Positions 7,572 to 15,153 of a stretch of DNA of 64,000 nt are shown piece by piece. The first letter of the stretch is position 1. Every line of letters begins with the position of its first letter. The notes below the pieces were generated by a model. That model made no database searches and was not told the DNA's origin. It worked only from the letters and a program-made list of their open reading frames with translations. This DNA is from Pseudomonas monsensis (lineage in GTDB: Bacteria; Pseudomonadota; Gammaproteobacteria; Pseudomonadales; Pseudomonadaceae): the NCBI RefSeq assembly GCF_014268495.2, contig NZ_CP077087.1, positions 6,126,001 to 6,190,000 of the forward strand, in the 5' to 3' direction. The position numbers were made by a program, and so were the translations under genes.

Positions 7572-7709
7572 TCACTCCGGTTGCTTGGGAAGCGTATAGG
7601 GCGCCGGTCCCCTCGAGTTTTTGATTACCTCTGTCGATGACGCTGGTTCCGGCGGAATCGTTACGGGTGCCGGACCTTTCTCTTTCGGTGGTAAATCCTT
7701 CTTGCTCAT
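7572..7709 (-). CDS. Proline-rich 45-residue protein, unknown function
   Basis: ATG at 7709 is preceded by a near-ideal GGAGGA ribosome site seven bases away, and the frame is closed by a strong terminator at 7461-7496. These make a real gene likely despite its size. The sequence starts MSKKDLPPKEKGPAPVTIPP and is Lys/Pro-rich, with an internal repeat of the type K/R-GPAP-x-T-x-P (about residues 11-19 and 33-41). No signal peptide, membrane segment or Cys. I do not recognise a family. A lux-box-like dyad lies 60 bases upstream at 7769-7788. Confidence 0.72.
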   Translation of the reverse strand: MSKKDLPPKEKGPAPVTIPPEPASSTEVIKNSRGPAPYTLPKQPE

Positions 7710-7768
7710 GAGTCAGTCCTCCATTACCAAGTTGAACCCCAAGCCTGTGCGCAAACAATAAAAACGAC

Positions 7769-7788
7769 CACTGTCAAACCTGACAGGT
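7769..7788 (-). promoter_or_regulatory. Lux-box-like dyad 2
   Basis: CACTGTCAAACCTGACAGGT with CTGTCA/TGACAG arms and CT-N12-AG spacing. It shares the GACCACTGTCA left part with dyad 1. The best -10 candidate downstream (TATTGT, 7760-7755) is only 8 bases away, so the promoter geometry is less clear than for dyads 1 and 3. Confidence 0.5.
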
Positions 7789-7993
7789 ATCAATATCGAA
7801 TTCGAATTAGCCACCGCACGATCCGCTCTATGGAATATAGAATTCAACTCCCGCCTTTAGTAGCGATACGGTGTCAATTCCGGTCGATTTGAAAGGACCG
7901 CGCGCCTGGCCGGCGGATTTTACATATGTGACTCCAAGGTAGCTCTAATTACGCCCATATAAAAACCATTGCTTATCGCGAAACAACATTAAA

Positions 7994-8040
7994 ACCTGTC
8001 AACTCTGACAGGTGACGAAGTACAAGACACCGTTTAACTT
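7994..8040 (+). promoter_or_regulatory. Lux-box-like dyad 3 with candidate -10
   Basis: ACCTGTCAACTCTGACAGGT (7994-8013) is a perfect dyad with 8-base arms and a 4-base centre, very close in form to known lux/las boxes. A TAACTT hexamer at 8035-8040 lies 21 bases downstream, again placing the box near -43. The leader to ATG 8124 would be about 77 bases. Confidence 0.6.
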
Positions 8041-8123
8041 CAACTCCGCAACTAGCAAAAACAGGCAAAGCGACAAAACACTTCCCACCATCCACTATTA
8101 ACCGCACGAAAAGGATTTTTATA

Positions 8124-8435
8124 ATGGGCAAGCTCGTTGGTAACTTCTATGGCGCCTATGGCGGATCCAACATTTATCTGTATGTCACTTACAGTGATGA
8201 CATCGGTGGAGCAGTAACAGCAACCGCCAGTGTTAGCGGCCCCACGGGCACACTGACAGGACATCAAACCATTGGCGCAACCTCCACAACGGTTATGCTG
8301 ACAGGGACAATTGGAGAAAACGCGGAAAGCTGGACATTTAACACTTCAGATTTCAACACCTTAACTGGAGGCCGTAACTATGCAGGCCCCAACGGCGTCT
8401 GGACTTATCAAGGTTTTGGACTTGGGCGAACTTAA
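8124..8435 (+). CDS. Gly/Thr/Ser-rich 103-residue protein, unknown function
   Basis: The ATG is preceded by AAGGA at a good distance. The protein MGKLVGNFYGAYGGSNIYLY... is rich in Gly, Thr, Ser, Tyr and alternating hydrophobic residues, which suggests an all-beta fold (sandwich or lectin-like). There are no Cys, no signal peptide and no membrane helix. Composition differs from the GC-rich neighbours. A perfect lux-box-like dyad lies 110 bases upstream and a terminator follows at 8483-8513. Family not recognised; an opposite-strand frame at 8052-8267 is considered a shadow. Confidence 0.75.
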   Translation: MGKLVGNFYGAYGGSNIYLYVTYSDDIGGAVTATASVSGPTGTLTGHQTIGATSTTVMLTGTIGENAESWTFNTSDFNTLTGGRNYAGPNGVWTYQGFGLGRT

Positions 8436-8482
8436 GGCTTCCTGCAACTTCAAAGGGGAAATCATTCACCTCTAAAAAACAC

Positions 8483-8513
8483 AAAAAAACCCGCCTCACG
8501 GCGGGTTTCTTTT
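8483..8513. terminator. Shared terminator of the 8124 gene and fba
   Basis: AAAAAACCCGCC, CTCAC loop region, GGCGGGTTTCTTTT. A/T runs on both sides allow termination from either strand. Confidence 0.85.
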
Positions 8514-8534
8514 AAACCAGTCTAACGCTCAGGC

Positions 8535-9599
8535 TTAGTTAACCTTGGCGTTCAACTCACCCTTCAGATAACGCTGGTACATCGCTTCCAGCGAGATCGG
8601 TTTGATCTTCGAAGCATTACCGGCAGTGCCGAACGCTTCATAACGAGCGATACACACGTCACGCATTGCGGTCACGGTGGCGCCGAAGAACTTACGTGGG
8701 TCGAATTCGCTCGGGTTGGTGGCCATCAGGCGACGCATCGCACCGGTGGACGCCAGACGCAGGTCGGTGTCGATGTTGACCTTGCGCACGCCGTACTTGA
8801 TGCCTTCGACGATTTCTTCAACCGGTACGCCGTAGGTTTCTTTGATGTCGCCGCCGTACTGGTTGATGATCGCCAGCCACTCTTGTGGCACGGACGAGGA
8901 ACCGTGCATCACCAGGTGGGTGTTCGGGATGCGCTTGTGGATTTCCTTGATACGGTCGATCGCCAGCACGTCACCGGTAGGTGGCTTGGTGAACTTGTAG
9001 GCGCCGTGGCTGGTGCCGATGGCGATGGCCAGGGCATCGACCTGAGTGCGTTTTACGAAATCAGCGGCTTCTTCCGGATCGGTCAGCATTTGGCTGTGAT
9101 CCAGAACACCTTCGGCGCCGATGCCGTCTTCTTCACCGGCCATGCCGGTTTCCAGCGAACCCAGGCAGCCCAGCTCGCCTTCTACCGAAACGCCGCAGGC
9201 GTGAGCCATGGCCACGGTTTGTTGGGTAACGCGGACGTTGTAGTCGTAGTCGGTCGGGGTCTTGCCGTCTTCGCCCAGCGAGCCGTCCATCATCACCGAG
9301 CTGAAGCCCAGTTGAATGGAGCGCTGGCAGACGTCAGGGCTGGTGCCGTGGTCCTGGTGCATGCACACCGGGATGTGCGGGAATTCTTCGATCGCGGCCA
9401 GGATCAGGTGACGCAGGAACGGTGCACCAGCGTATTTGCGGGCGCCGGCCGAAGCCTGGACGATCACCGGGGAGTCAGTCTTGTCAGCGGCTTCCATGAT
9501 GGCGCGCATCTGCTCAAGGTTGTTGACGTTGAAGGCTGGAACGCCGTAGCCGAACTCGGCTGCGTGGTCCAACATCTGGCGCATGCTGATAAGTGCCAT
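8535..9599 (-). CDS. Class II fructose-1,6-bisphosphate aldolase
   Basis: A 354-residue zinc-dependent aldolase that splits fructose-1,6-bisphosphate into dihydroxyacetone phosphate and glyceraldehyde-3-phosphate. In Pseudomonas, which lacks phosphofructokinase, it works mainly in gluconeogenesis and triose recycling. Seen: the metal-binding CMHQDHG segment (about residues 78-84), GSLGEDGK, the second His region IGTSHGAYK and LVMHGSSS, and the C-terminal ISLEAMYQRYLKGELNAKVN. It lies last in the tkt-epd-pgk-fba gene order. A decayed copy of its 3' end lies at 6750-6853. Confidence 0.97.
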   Translation of the reverse strand: MALISMRQMLDHAAEFGYGVPAFNVNNLEQMRAIMEAADKTDSPVIVQASAGARKYAGAPFLRHLILAAIEEFPHIPVCMHQDHGTSPDVCQRSIQLGFSSVMMDGSLGEDGKTPTDYDYNVRVTQQTVAMAHACGVSVEGELGCLGSLETGMAGEEDGIGAEGVLDHSQMLTDPEEAADFVKRTQVDALAIAIGTSHGAYKFTKPPTGDVLAIDRIKEIHKRIPNTHLVMHGSSSVPQEWLAIINQYGGDIKETYGVPVEEIVEGIKYGVRKVNIDTDLRLASTGAMRRLMATNPSEFDPRKFFGATVTAMRDVCIARYEAFGTAGNASKIKPISLEAMYQRYLKGELNAKVN

Positions 9600-9742
9600 T
9601 GTGTGTCTCTCTCCCGGTTGAGGGTCGTTAATCGTGCCAGCCTGCCGGAGCGGCGGCGGCTATTCAAGTGATTGCAGATCGGGGGTCGAGGCCCGGTCTG
9701 GTGATTCGGTGTTACCTAAATCTTCTGAACGACACAGAACAC

Positions 9743-9834
9743 CTGTGGGAGCGAGCTTGCTCGCGAATGCGGCTTGGCATTCAACATTGATGCAAGCTGA
9801 TCCACCGCTTTCGCGAGCAAGCTCGCTCCCACAG
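9743..9834. repeat. REP pair in inverted orientation (REPIN)
   Basis: TGTGGGAGCGAGCTTGCTCG near 9745 and its complement ending at 9834, about 43 bases apart. Nothing else is seen in the 9600-9871 gap. Confidence 0.9.
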
Positions 9835-9871
9835 TTGGAACGGTTTCCACATTGGATCTGTGTTGTGTCAA

Positions 9872-10204
9872 TTACTGCGCCTTGCAGCCCCGGCCGATCA
9901 GGTCATTGGTGGCGACCCAGTACACCAGGCCTTCGTCACCCTTGAGGTGAAACGCCAGCATGCCGTCGCTGTACAGCGTACCCGAGGCGCCCGGCTCTTC
10001 TTTCAGGCGATAGACCTGATCACCGCCGCCGAGTCGAACGTCGACTTCCTTCTGGCCGGCATCGGCGTAGCGCCACAGCACTTTGGCCTGGCTGTCGCAG
10101 GTCCAGGTGGTCCAGTTATCCGCCGGGGCGGAGGGCTGGAACAGGTTCATCTGCGCGCAACCGCCCAACAATGCCAACGCCGCAATGGCGATCAAGCCTT
10201 TCAT
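9872..10204 (-). CDS. MliC-family lipoprotein (lysozyme inhibitor type)
   Basis: A 110-residue lipoprotein: signal peptide with lipobox LLGGC (Cys about residue 16). The mature part has the MliC pattern: WTCDSQAKVLWRYADAGQKEVDVRL, a Gly-rich turn and a conserved C-terminal Cys (GRGC). MliC-type proteins bind and inhibit c-type lysozyme at the envelope. Family assignment is by sequence pattern; inhibition here is inferred. It lies between fba and a second small lipoprotein on the same strand. Confidence 0.8.
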   Translation of the reverse strand: MKGLIAIAALALLGGCAQMNLFQPSAPADNWTTWTCDSQAKVLWRYADAGQKEVDVRLGGGDQVYRLKEEPGASGTLYSDGMLAFHLKGDEGLVYWVATNDLIGRGCKAQ

Positions 10205-10261
10205 CCGTGTTCCTCGACTGAAGGCGCACGCCGTCAGCCCTGAGTTATAGAGTCAGACCGG

Positions 10262-10483
10262 TCAAGGACAACCATGTTCCTTGGCCGGGGTTTGCGTCTC
10301 GTATTTGTCCAGACCGTCCGGCCCCGAGCGCTTGTTCAGCACCGGGTTGGTTTCGGCCTGCCAGTCGGCCTGATAGCAGCCTTTCTGCGCCGCACCCGGC
10401 GCAGGCGTCGCCTCGGCCTTCGGGTTACTCCCGCAGGCCGTCAGCGTACCGGTCAGCAACAACAGCGCTAACGACTTGACCAT
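10262..10483 (-). CDS. Small lipoprotein, unknown function
   Basis: A 73-residue lipoprotein with signal MVKSLALLLLTGTLTAC (lipobox LTAC, Cys 17). The mature part is about 57 residues, Pro/Ala-rich at first, then GCYQADWQAETNPVLNK and a C-terminal Cys, so one disulfide is possible. ATG at 10483 has a GGAG site nine bases upstream; a longer in-frame extension to 10663 overlaps pgk and was discarded. It lies 34 bases past pgk and may be cotranscribed. Function unknown. Confidence 0.8.
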   Translation of the reverse strand: MVKSLALLLLTGTLTACGSNPKAEATPAPGAAQKGCYQADWQAETNPVLNKRSGPDGLDKYETQTPAKEHGCP

Positions 10484-10517
10484 GAAAACACTCCTTTGCC
10501 TGGCCAAACGGGCGGCC

Positions 10518-11681
10518 TCAGGCCTTGGCCCGGCTTTCCAGGACTTCAACGGCCGGCAGCACCTTGCCTTCGACGAATTCGAGGAACGCGCCACCCCCGG
10601 TGGAAATGTAGGAGATTTGCTCAGCCACGCCATATTTATCAATCGCCGCCAGAGTGTCGCCACCGCCCGCGATGGAGAATGCCGAGCTTTCAGCGATGGC
10701 CTGGGCCAGCACTTTGGTGCCGTTGCCGAACTGGTCGAATTCGAACACGCCGACCGGGCCGTTCCACAGGATGGTTTTCGACGACTTCAGCAGTTCGGCG
10801 AAGTTGGCCGCGGTTTGCGGGCCGATGTCCAGAATCATGTCGTCAGCCGCGACGTCAGCGATCAGCTTCACGGTCGCTTCGGCGCTTTCCGCGAATTCTT
10901 TGGCGACGACTACGTCAACCGGCAGTGGCACGCTGACTTTGGCAGCGATGGCGCGCGCGGTGTCGAGCAGATCCGGTTCGTACAGCGACTTGCCGACCGG
11001 GTGACCGGCCGCTGCGAGGAAAGTGTTGGCGATGCCGCCGCCAACGATCAGTTGATCGCAGATCTGGCTCAGGCTGTTGAGTACGTCGAGCTTGGTCGAG
11101 ACCTTGGAACCGGCAACGATGGCCGCCATCGGCTTGGCCGGTGCGCCCAGCGCCTTGCCCAGTGCGTCCAGTTCAGCGGCCAGCAGCGGGCCGGCAGCGG
11201 CCACCTTGGCGAACTTGGCCACGCCGTGGGTCGAACCCTCGGCGCGGTGTGCGGTGCCGAAGGCGTCCATCACGAACACGTCGCACAGGGCGGCGTATTG
11301 CTGGGCCAGGTCGTCGGCGTTCTTTTTCTCGCCTTTGTTGAAGCGCACGTTTTCGAACAGCACGATGTCGCCGGCCTTGACGTCAACGCCGCCCAGGTAA
11401 TCGGCCACCAGCGGCACTTCACGGCCCAAGGCCTTGCTCAGGTAGTCAGCGACTGGCTTGAGGCTGTTCTCGGCGGAGAACTCGCCTTCGGTCGGACGGC
11501 CCAGGTGCGAGCAGACCATCACGGCCGCACCTTTTTCCAGGGCCAGCTTGATGGTCGGCAGCGAAGCCAGGATACGCGCATCGCTGGTGACAACACCGTC
11601 CTTGACTGGGACGTTGAGGTCTTCGCGGATCAATACGCGCTTACCTTGCAGATCGAGGTCGGACATCTTCAACACGGTCAT
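10518..11681 (-). CDS. Phosphoglycerate kinase
   Basis: A 387-residue cytosolic enzyme transferring phosphate between 1,3-bisphosphoglycerate and ADP. Seen: the N-terminal RVLIREDLNVPVKDG substrate loop (about 16-30), HLGRPTEG, and the C-terminal nucleotide-binding GGGDTLAAI and STGGGAFLEF segments. Start MTVLKMSDLDL at 11681 gives the normal length; the in-frame ATG three codons earlier is less likely. It follows epd by 12 bases, so the two are one operon. Confidence 0.97.
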   Translation of the reverse strand: MTVLKMSDLDLQGKRVLIREDLNVPVKDGVVTSDARILASLPTIKLALEKGAAVMVCSHLGRPTEGEFSAENSLKPVADYLSKALGREVPLVADYLGGVDVKAGDIVLFENVRFNKGEKKNADDLAQQYAALCDVFVMDAFGTAHRAEGSTHGVAKFAKVAAAGPLLAAELDALGKALGAPAKPMAAIVAGSKVSTKLDVLNSLSQICDQLIVGGGIANTFLAAAGHPVGKSLYEPDLLDTARAIAAKVSVPLPVDVVVAKEFAESAEATVKLIADVAADDMILDIGPQTAANFAELLKSSKTILWNGPVGVFEFDQFGNGTKVLAQAIAESSAFSIAGGGDTLAAIDKYGVAEQISYISTGGGAFLEFVEGKVLPAVEVLESRAKA

Positions 11682-11693
11682 GGGTCGCACTTC

Positions 11694-12746
11694 CTACGGT
11701 TTTTTTGAAGTTGCTGTTTGCAGATAGTGTTCTGCAACGTCCAGCATTCGGTTGGCAAACCCCCACTCGTTGTCGAACCAGGCCAGGATGTTCACCAGCC
11801 TGGGGCCGGAAACACGGGTCTGACTGGCATCGACGATGGCCGAATGTGGGTCATGATTAAAATCACAGCTTGCGTGGGGAAGCTCGGTGTAAGCCAGCAG
11901 ACCTTTGAGCGGGCCGCTGGAGGCGGCTTCGCGCAGGATCCGGTTGACCTCATTGGCATCGGTCGCCGTGGCGGTCTGCATCGTGATGTCGAGGCAGGAC
12001 ACGTTGACCGTCGGCACGCGTACGGCTTTGGCCTGAATTCGCCCGGCAAGTTCCGGCAGCAGGCGCTCGATACCACGCGCCAGACCGGTGGACACCGGAA
12101 TCACCGACTGGAACGCCGAACGGGTGCGGCGCAGGTCCTCGTGGTGATAGGCGTCGATCACTGGCTGATCGTTCATCGCCGAGTGAATCGTGGTGATCGA
12201 CACGTAATCGAGGCCGATCGCCTTGTCCAGCAAGCGCAACAGCGGCACGCCGCAGTTGGTGGTGCAGGAGGCGTTGGACACCAGCAGTTCGTCGCCGGTC
12301 AGGCAGTCCTGATTGACGCCGTAGACGATGGTGGCGTCGACATCCGCCTCGCTGGCCATCGGCTGCGAGAACAATACCCGTGGCGCACCGGCGTCGAGGA
12401 ACCGCTGGCCGTCTTCACGGGTGTGGTAAGCGCCGGAGCATTCGAGCACCAGATCGACGCCCAGCGACGCCCAATCAATGCCTTCGGGGGTGGCACTGCG
12501 CAGAACCTTCACGCAGTCGCCATTAATATGCAGACAGTCGCCGTCTACTCGCACTTCGCCGGGAAAGCGGCCGTGCGTGGAGTCGAAGCGTGTCAGGTAT
12601 TCGATGCTGGCCATGTCCGCCAGATCGTTGATTGCGACAATTTCAAACCCGGCTTTTTCGCCTCGCTCAAACAACGCACGCAAGACGCAACGACCAATCC
12701 GGCCGTAGCCGTTGAGTGCAACTTTGTAGGGACGCGGTTGAGGCAT
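11694..12746 (-). CDS. Erythrose-4-phosphate dehydrogenase
   Basis: A 350-residue GAPDH-like enzyme oxidising erythrose-4-phosphate to 4-phosphoerythronate for pyridoxal phosphate synthesis. Seen: NAD-binding NGYGRIGR at the N-terminus, the catalytic SNASCTTNC (about residue 160), and HSAMNDQPVIDAYHHEDLRR, which separates Epd from ordinary GAPDH. Placement between tkt and pgk is the classical enterobacterial and pseudomonad arrangement. A secondary glyceraldehyde-3-phosphate activity cannot be excluded. Confidence 0.93.
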   Translation of the reverse strand: MPQPRPYKVALNGYGRIGRCVLRALFERGEKAGFEIVAINDLADMASIEYLTRFDSTHGRFPGEVRVDGDCLHINGDCVKVLRSATPEGIDWASLGVDLVLECSGAYHTREDGQRFLDAGAPRVLFSQPMASEADVDATIVYGVNQDCLTGDELLVSNASCTTNCGVPLLRLLDKAIGLDYVSITTIHSAMNDQPVIDAYHHEDLRRTRSAFQSVIPVSTGLARGIERLLPELAGRIQAKAVRVPTVNVSCLDITMQTATATDANEVNRILREAASSGPLKGLLAYTELPHASCDFNHDPHSAIVDASQTRVSGPRLVNILAWFDNEWGFANRMLDVAEHYLQTATSKKP

Positions 12747-12802
12747 GGGGTTCTCGATTACCGTGGTGAATCAGGCAGTGCGACGTTGCCCGAACCAACG
12801 CT

Positions 12803-12866
12803 TTCGCGAGCAAGCTCGCTCCCACAGGGAACTGCATTCCAATGTGGGAGCGAGCTTGCTCGCGAA
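12803..12866. repeat. REPIN between epd and tkt
   Basis: TCGCGAGCAAGCTCGCTCCC facing GGGAGCGAGCTTGCTCGCGA with a short centre. It fills most of the 12747-12897 gap. Confidence 0.9.
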
Positions 12867-12897
12867 GGCGTCAGCCCAGACAACACAACTGTCGGAC

Positions 12898-14895
12898 TTA
12901 GTCTTCCAGCAGCTCTTCAGCCTGACCCAGGATGTTTTCCAGGGTAAAACCGAACTCTTCGAACAATGCCGAAGCCGGCGCCGACTCACCGTAGGTGGTC
13001 ATGCCGATCACGCGACCTTCCAGGCCCACGTACTTGAACCAGAAGTCGGCGTGTGCCGCTTCGATCGCGATACGTGCGCTGACCTGCAACGGCAGCACCG
13101 ATTGCTTGTAGCCAGCGTCCTGAGCATCGAACACGCTGGTGCACGGCATGGACACCACACGCACCTTGCGGCCTTGCTCGGTCAGTTTGTCGAAGGCCTG
13201 AACGGCCAGACCGACTTCCGAACCCGTGGCGATCAGGATCAGCTCAGGCTCGCCTGCGCAGTCCTTCAGCACGTAGCCACCGCGGCTGATGTCGGAAATC
13301 TGGCCGGCATCGCGTTCCTGGTGTTGCAGGTTCTGACGCGAGAAGATCAGCGCCGATGGGCCGTCCTTGCGCTCCAGAGCGTTTTTCCAGGCCACGGCCG
13401 ATTCCACGGCATCGGCTGGACGCCAGGTGTCGAGGTTCGGCGTGGTGCGCAGGCTGGTCAGTTGTTCGATCGGCTGGTGCGTCGGGCCGTCTTCGCCCAG
13501 ACCGATGGAGTCGTGGGTGTAGACATGGATCACGCGCTTCTTCATCAGCGCCGACATGCGCACCGCGTTGCGGGCGTATTCCATGAACATCAGGAAGGTC
13601 GCGCCGTAAGGCACCAGGCCGCCGTGCAGGGACACGCCGTTCATGATCGCGGTCATGCCGAACTCGCGCACGCCGTAGTACATGTAGTTACCGCTGGCAT
13701 CTTCAGCGCTGACGCCTTTGCAACCTTTCCACAGGGTCAGGTTGGAACCGGCCAGGTCAGCCGAACCGCCAAGCATTTCCGGCAGCAGCGGGCCGAACGC
13801 GTTCAGAGTGTTCTGGCTGGCTTTACGGCTGGCGATGGTTTCGCCCTTGGCCGCGACTTCAGCGATGTACGCCGAGGCTTTTTCAGCGAAGTCAGCCGGC
13901 AGCTCACCGCTCAGACGACGGATCAGCTCGTTGGCTTCGGTCGGGAACGCAGCGGAGTAGGCCGCGAAACGCTGATCCCACTCGGCTTCGGCGGCGCGAC
14001 CTTTTTCCTTGGCATCCCACTCGGCATAAATGTCGGCCGGGATTTCGAACGGGCCGTAGTTCCAGTTCAGCGCCTGGCGGGTCAGGGCGATTTCCGCGTC
14101 ACCCAGCGGGGCACCGTGGCAGTCTTCCTTGCCCTGCTTGTTCGGCGAACCGAAACCGATGGTGGTCTTGCAGCAGATCAGGGTCGGCAGCGGGCTCTTG
14201 CGTGCGGTTTCGATGGCGGTCTTGATCTCTTCCGGGTCGTGACCGTCAACATTGCGGATCACTTGCCAGTTGTAGGATTCAAAACGCTTCGGGGTGTCAT
14301 CGGTGAACCAGCCTTCGACTTCGCCGTCGATGGAGATACCGTTGTCATCGTAGAAGGCGATCAGCTTGCCCAGACCCAGCGTACCGGCCAGGGAAGCGAC
14401 TTCGTGGGAAATGCCTTCCATCATGCAGCCATCACCCAGGAACACGTAGGTGTGGTGGTCGACGATGTTGTGGCCAGGACGGTTGAACTGCGCGCCGAGG
14501 ACTTTTTCTGCCAGGGCGAAACCGACAGCGTTGGCCAGACCCTGACCCAGCGGGCCGGTGGTGGTTTCAACGCCCGGGGTGTAGCCGAATTCCGGGTGAC
14601 CCGGGGTGCGGCTGTGCAGTTGACGGAACTGCTTGAGGTCGTCGATCGACAGGTCGTAACCGGTCAGGTGCAGCAGCGAGTAGATCAACATCGAGCCGTG
14701 GCCGTTGGACAGCACGAAGCGGTCACGGTCGGCGAACGATGGATTGCTCGGGTTGTGCTTGAGGTAGTCGCGCCAAAGCACTTCGGCGATATCTGCCATA
14801 CCCATAGGGGCACCGGGATGGCCGCTGTTGGCTTTTTGCACGGCATCCATGCTGAGGGCACGAATGGCGTTGGCACGCTCACGACGGCTAGGCAT
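12898..14895 (-). CDS. Transketolase
   Basis: A 665-residue thiamine diphosphate enzyme moving two-carbon units in the pentose phosphate pathway; it makes the erythrose-4-phosphate used by Epd. Seen: SGHPGAPMGMAD (about 23-34), GPLGQGLANAVGFA, the diphosphate motif LGDGCMMEGISHEVASL through YDDNGISIDG, and the cofactor-activating region HDSIGLGEDGPTHQPIEQLTSLR. Full length. Its promoter must lie in 14896-15153, shared divergently with sahR-metK. Confidence 0.97.
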   Translation of the reverse strand: MPSRRERANAIRALSMDAVQKANSGHPGAPMGMADIAEVLWRDYLKHNPSNPSFADRDRFVLSNGHGSMLIYSLLHLTGYDLSIDDLKQFRQLHSRTPGHPEFGYTPGVETTTGPLGQGLANAVGFALAEKVLGAQFNRPGHNIVDHHTYVFLGDGCMMEGISHEVASLAGTLGLGKLIAFYDDNGISIDGEVEGWFTDDTPKRFESYNWQVIRNVDGHDPEEIKTAIETARKSPLPTLICCKTTIGFGSPNKQGKEDCHGAPLGDAEIALTRQALNWNYGPFEIPADIYAEWDAKEKGRAAEAEWDQRFAAYSAAFPTEANELIRRLSGELPADFAEKASAYIAEVAAKGETIASRKASQNTLNAFGPLLPEMLGGSADLAGSNLTLWKGCKGVSAEDASGNYMYYGVREFGMTAIMNGVSLHGGLVPYGATFLMFMEYARNAVRMSALMKKRVIHVYTHDSIGLGEDGPTHQPIEQLTSLRTTPNLDTWRPADAVESAVAWKNALERKDGPSALIFSRQNLQHQERDAGQISDISRGGYVLKDCAGEPELILIATGSEVGLAVQAFDKLTEQGRKVRVVSMPCTSVFDAQDAGYKQSVLPLQVSARIAIEAAHADFWFKYVGLEGRVIGMTTYGESAPASALFEEFGFTLENILGQAEELLED

Positions 14896-15086
14896 CGCTG
14901 ATCTCCTGGGTGTGAATAGATTGAAACGGAAAAAAGGAGGGCATTTTCCCTCACCGGAGCGCCTCGGGGCAATGACAGATAGTCATCCGGAGGCGTTTTT
15001 CCCATGGTTAACGGCGGTTTCCGCTGGTGAAACCTTTCCGCTGTTCGTTTGTAGAGTTAACCAGCCGGTGAGAAGTGCCATCTATC

Positions 15087-15116
15087 GAGCAATATCAAAA
15101 CTTTTTGATATTGCTC
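15087..15116. promoter_or_regulatory. 30-bp perfect palindrome, candidate SahR operator
   Basis: Arms of 14 bases (GAGCAATATCAAAA and its complement) around a CT centre, 37 bases before the sahR start and about 190 bases before tkt. A long AT-rich dyad directly upstream of an ArsR-type regulator and metK fits the operator of SAH-responsive SahR regulators known from Proteobacteria. Confidence 0.75.
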
Positions 15117-15153
15117 TTGCGAGGATTTAGCCCCGTCACTAGACTGCTGCCCC

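Larger units (their letters stand above)
6854..8482. other. AT-richer insert between two copies of the fba 3' end
   Basis: About 1.6 kb lying between the fba remnant and the intact fba terminator. Base composition is visibly lower in GC than the flanks and there are no REP elements. It holds three small genes (7031-7231, 7572-7709, 8124-8435), two internal terminators and three lux-box-like dyads. No integrase or transposase is present. The arrangement looks like an accessory insertion that used the fba end. Confidence 0.6.

Noticed and set aside
8052..8267. 71-codon minus-strand frame overlapping the 8124 gene
   Set aside because: No ribosome site, and it conflicts with the better-supported plus-strand gene.
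10476..11708. 410-codon plus-strand frame opposite pgk
   Set aside because: A GC-rich shadow of pgk; no recognisable protein and no start signals.
12745..14901. 718-codon plus-strand frame opposite tkt
   Set aside because: The antisense frame is open because of codon bias in tkt; the real motifs are on the minus strand.
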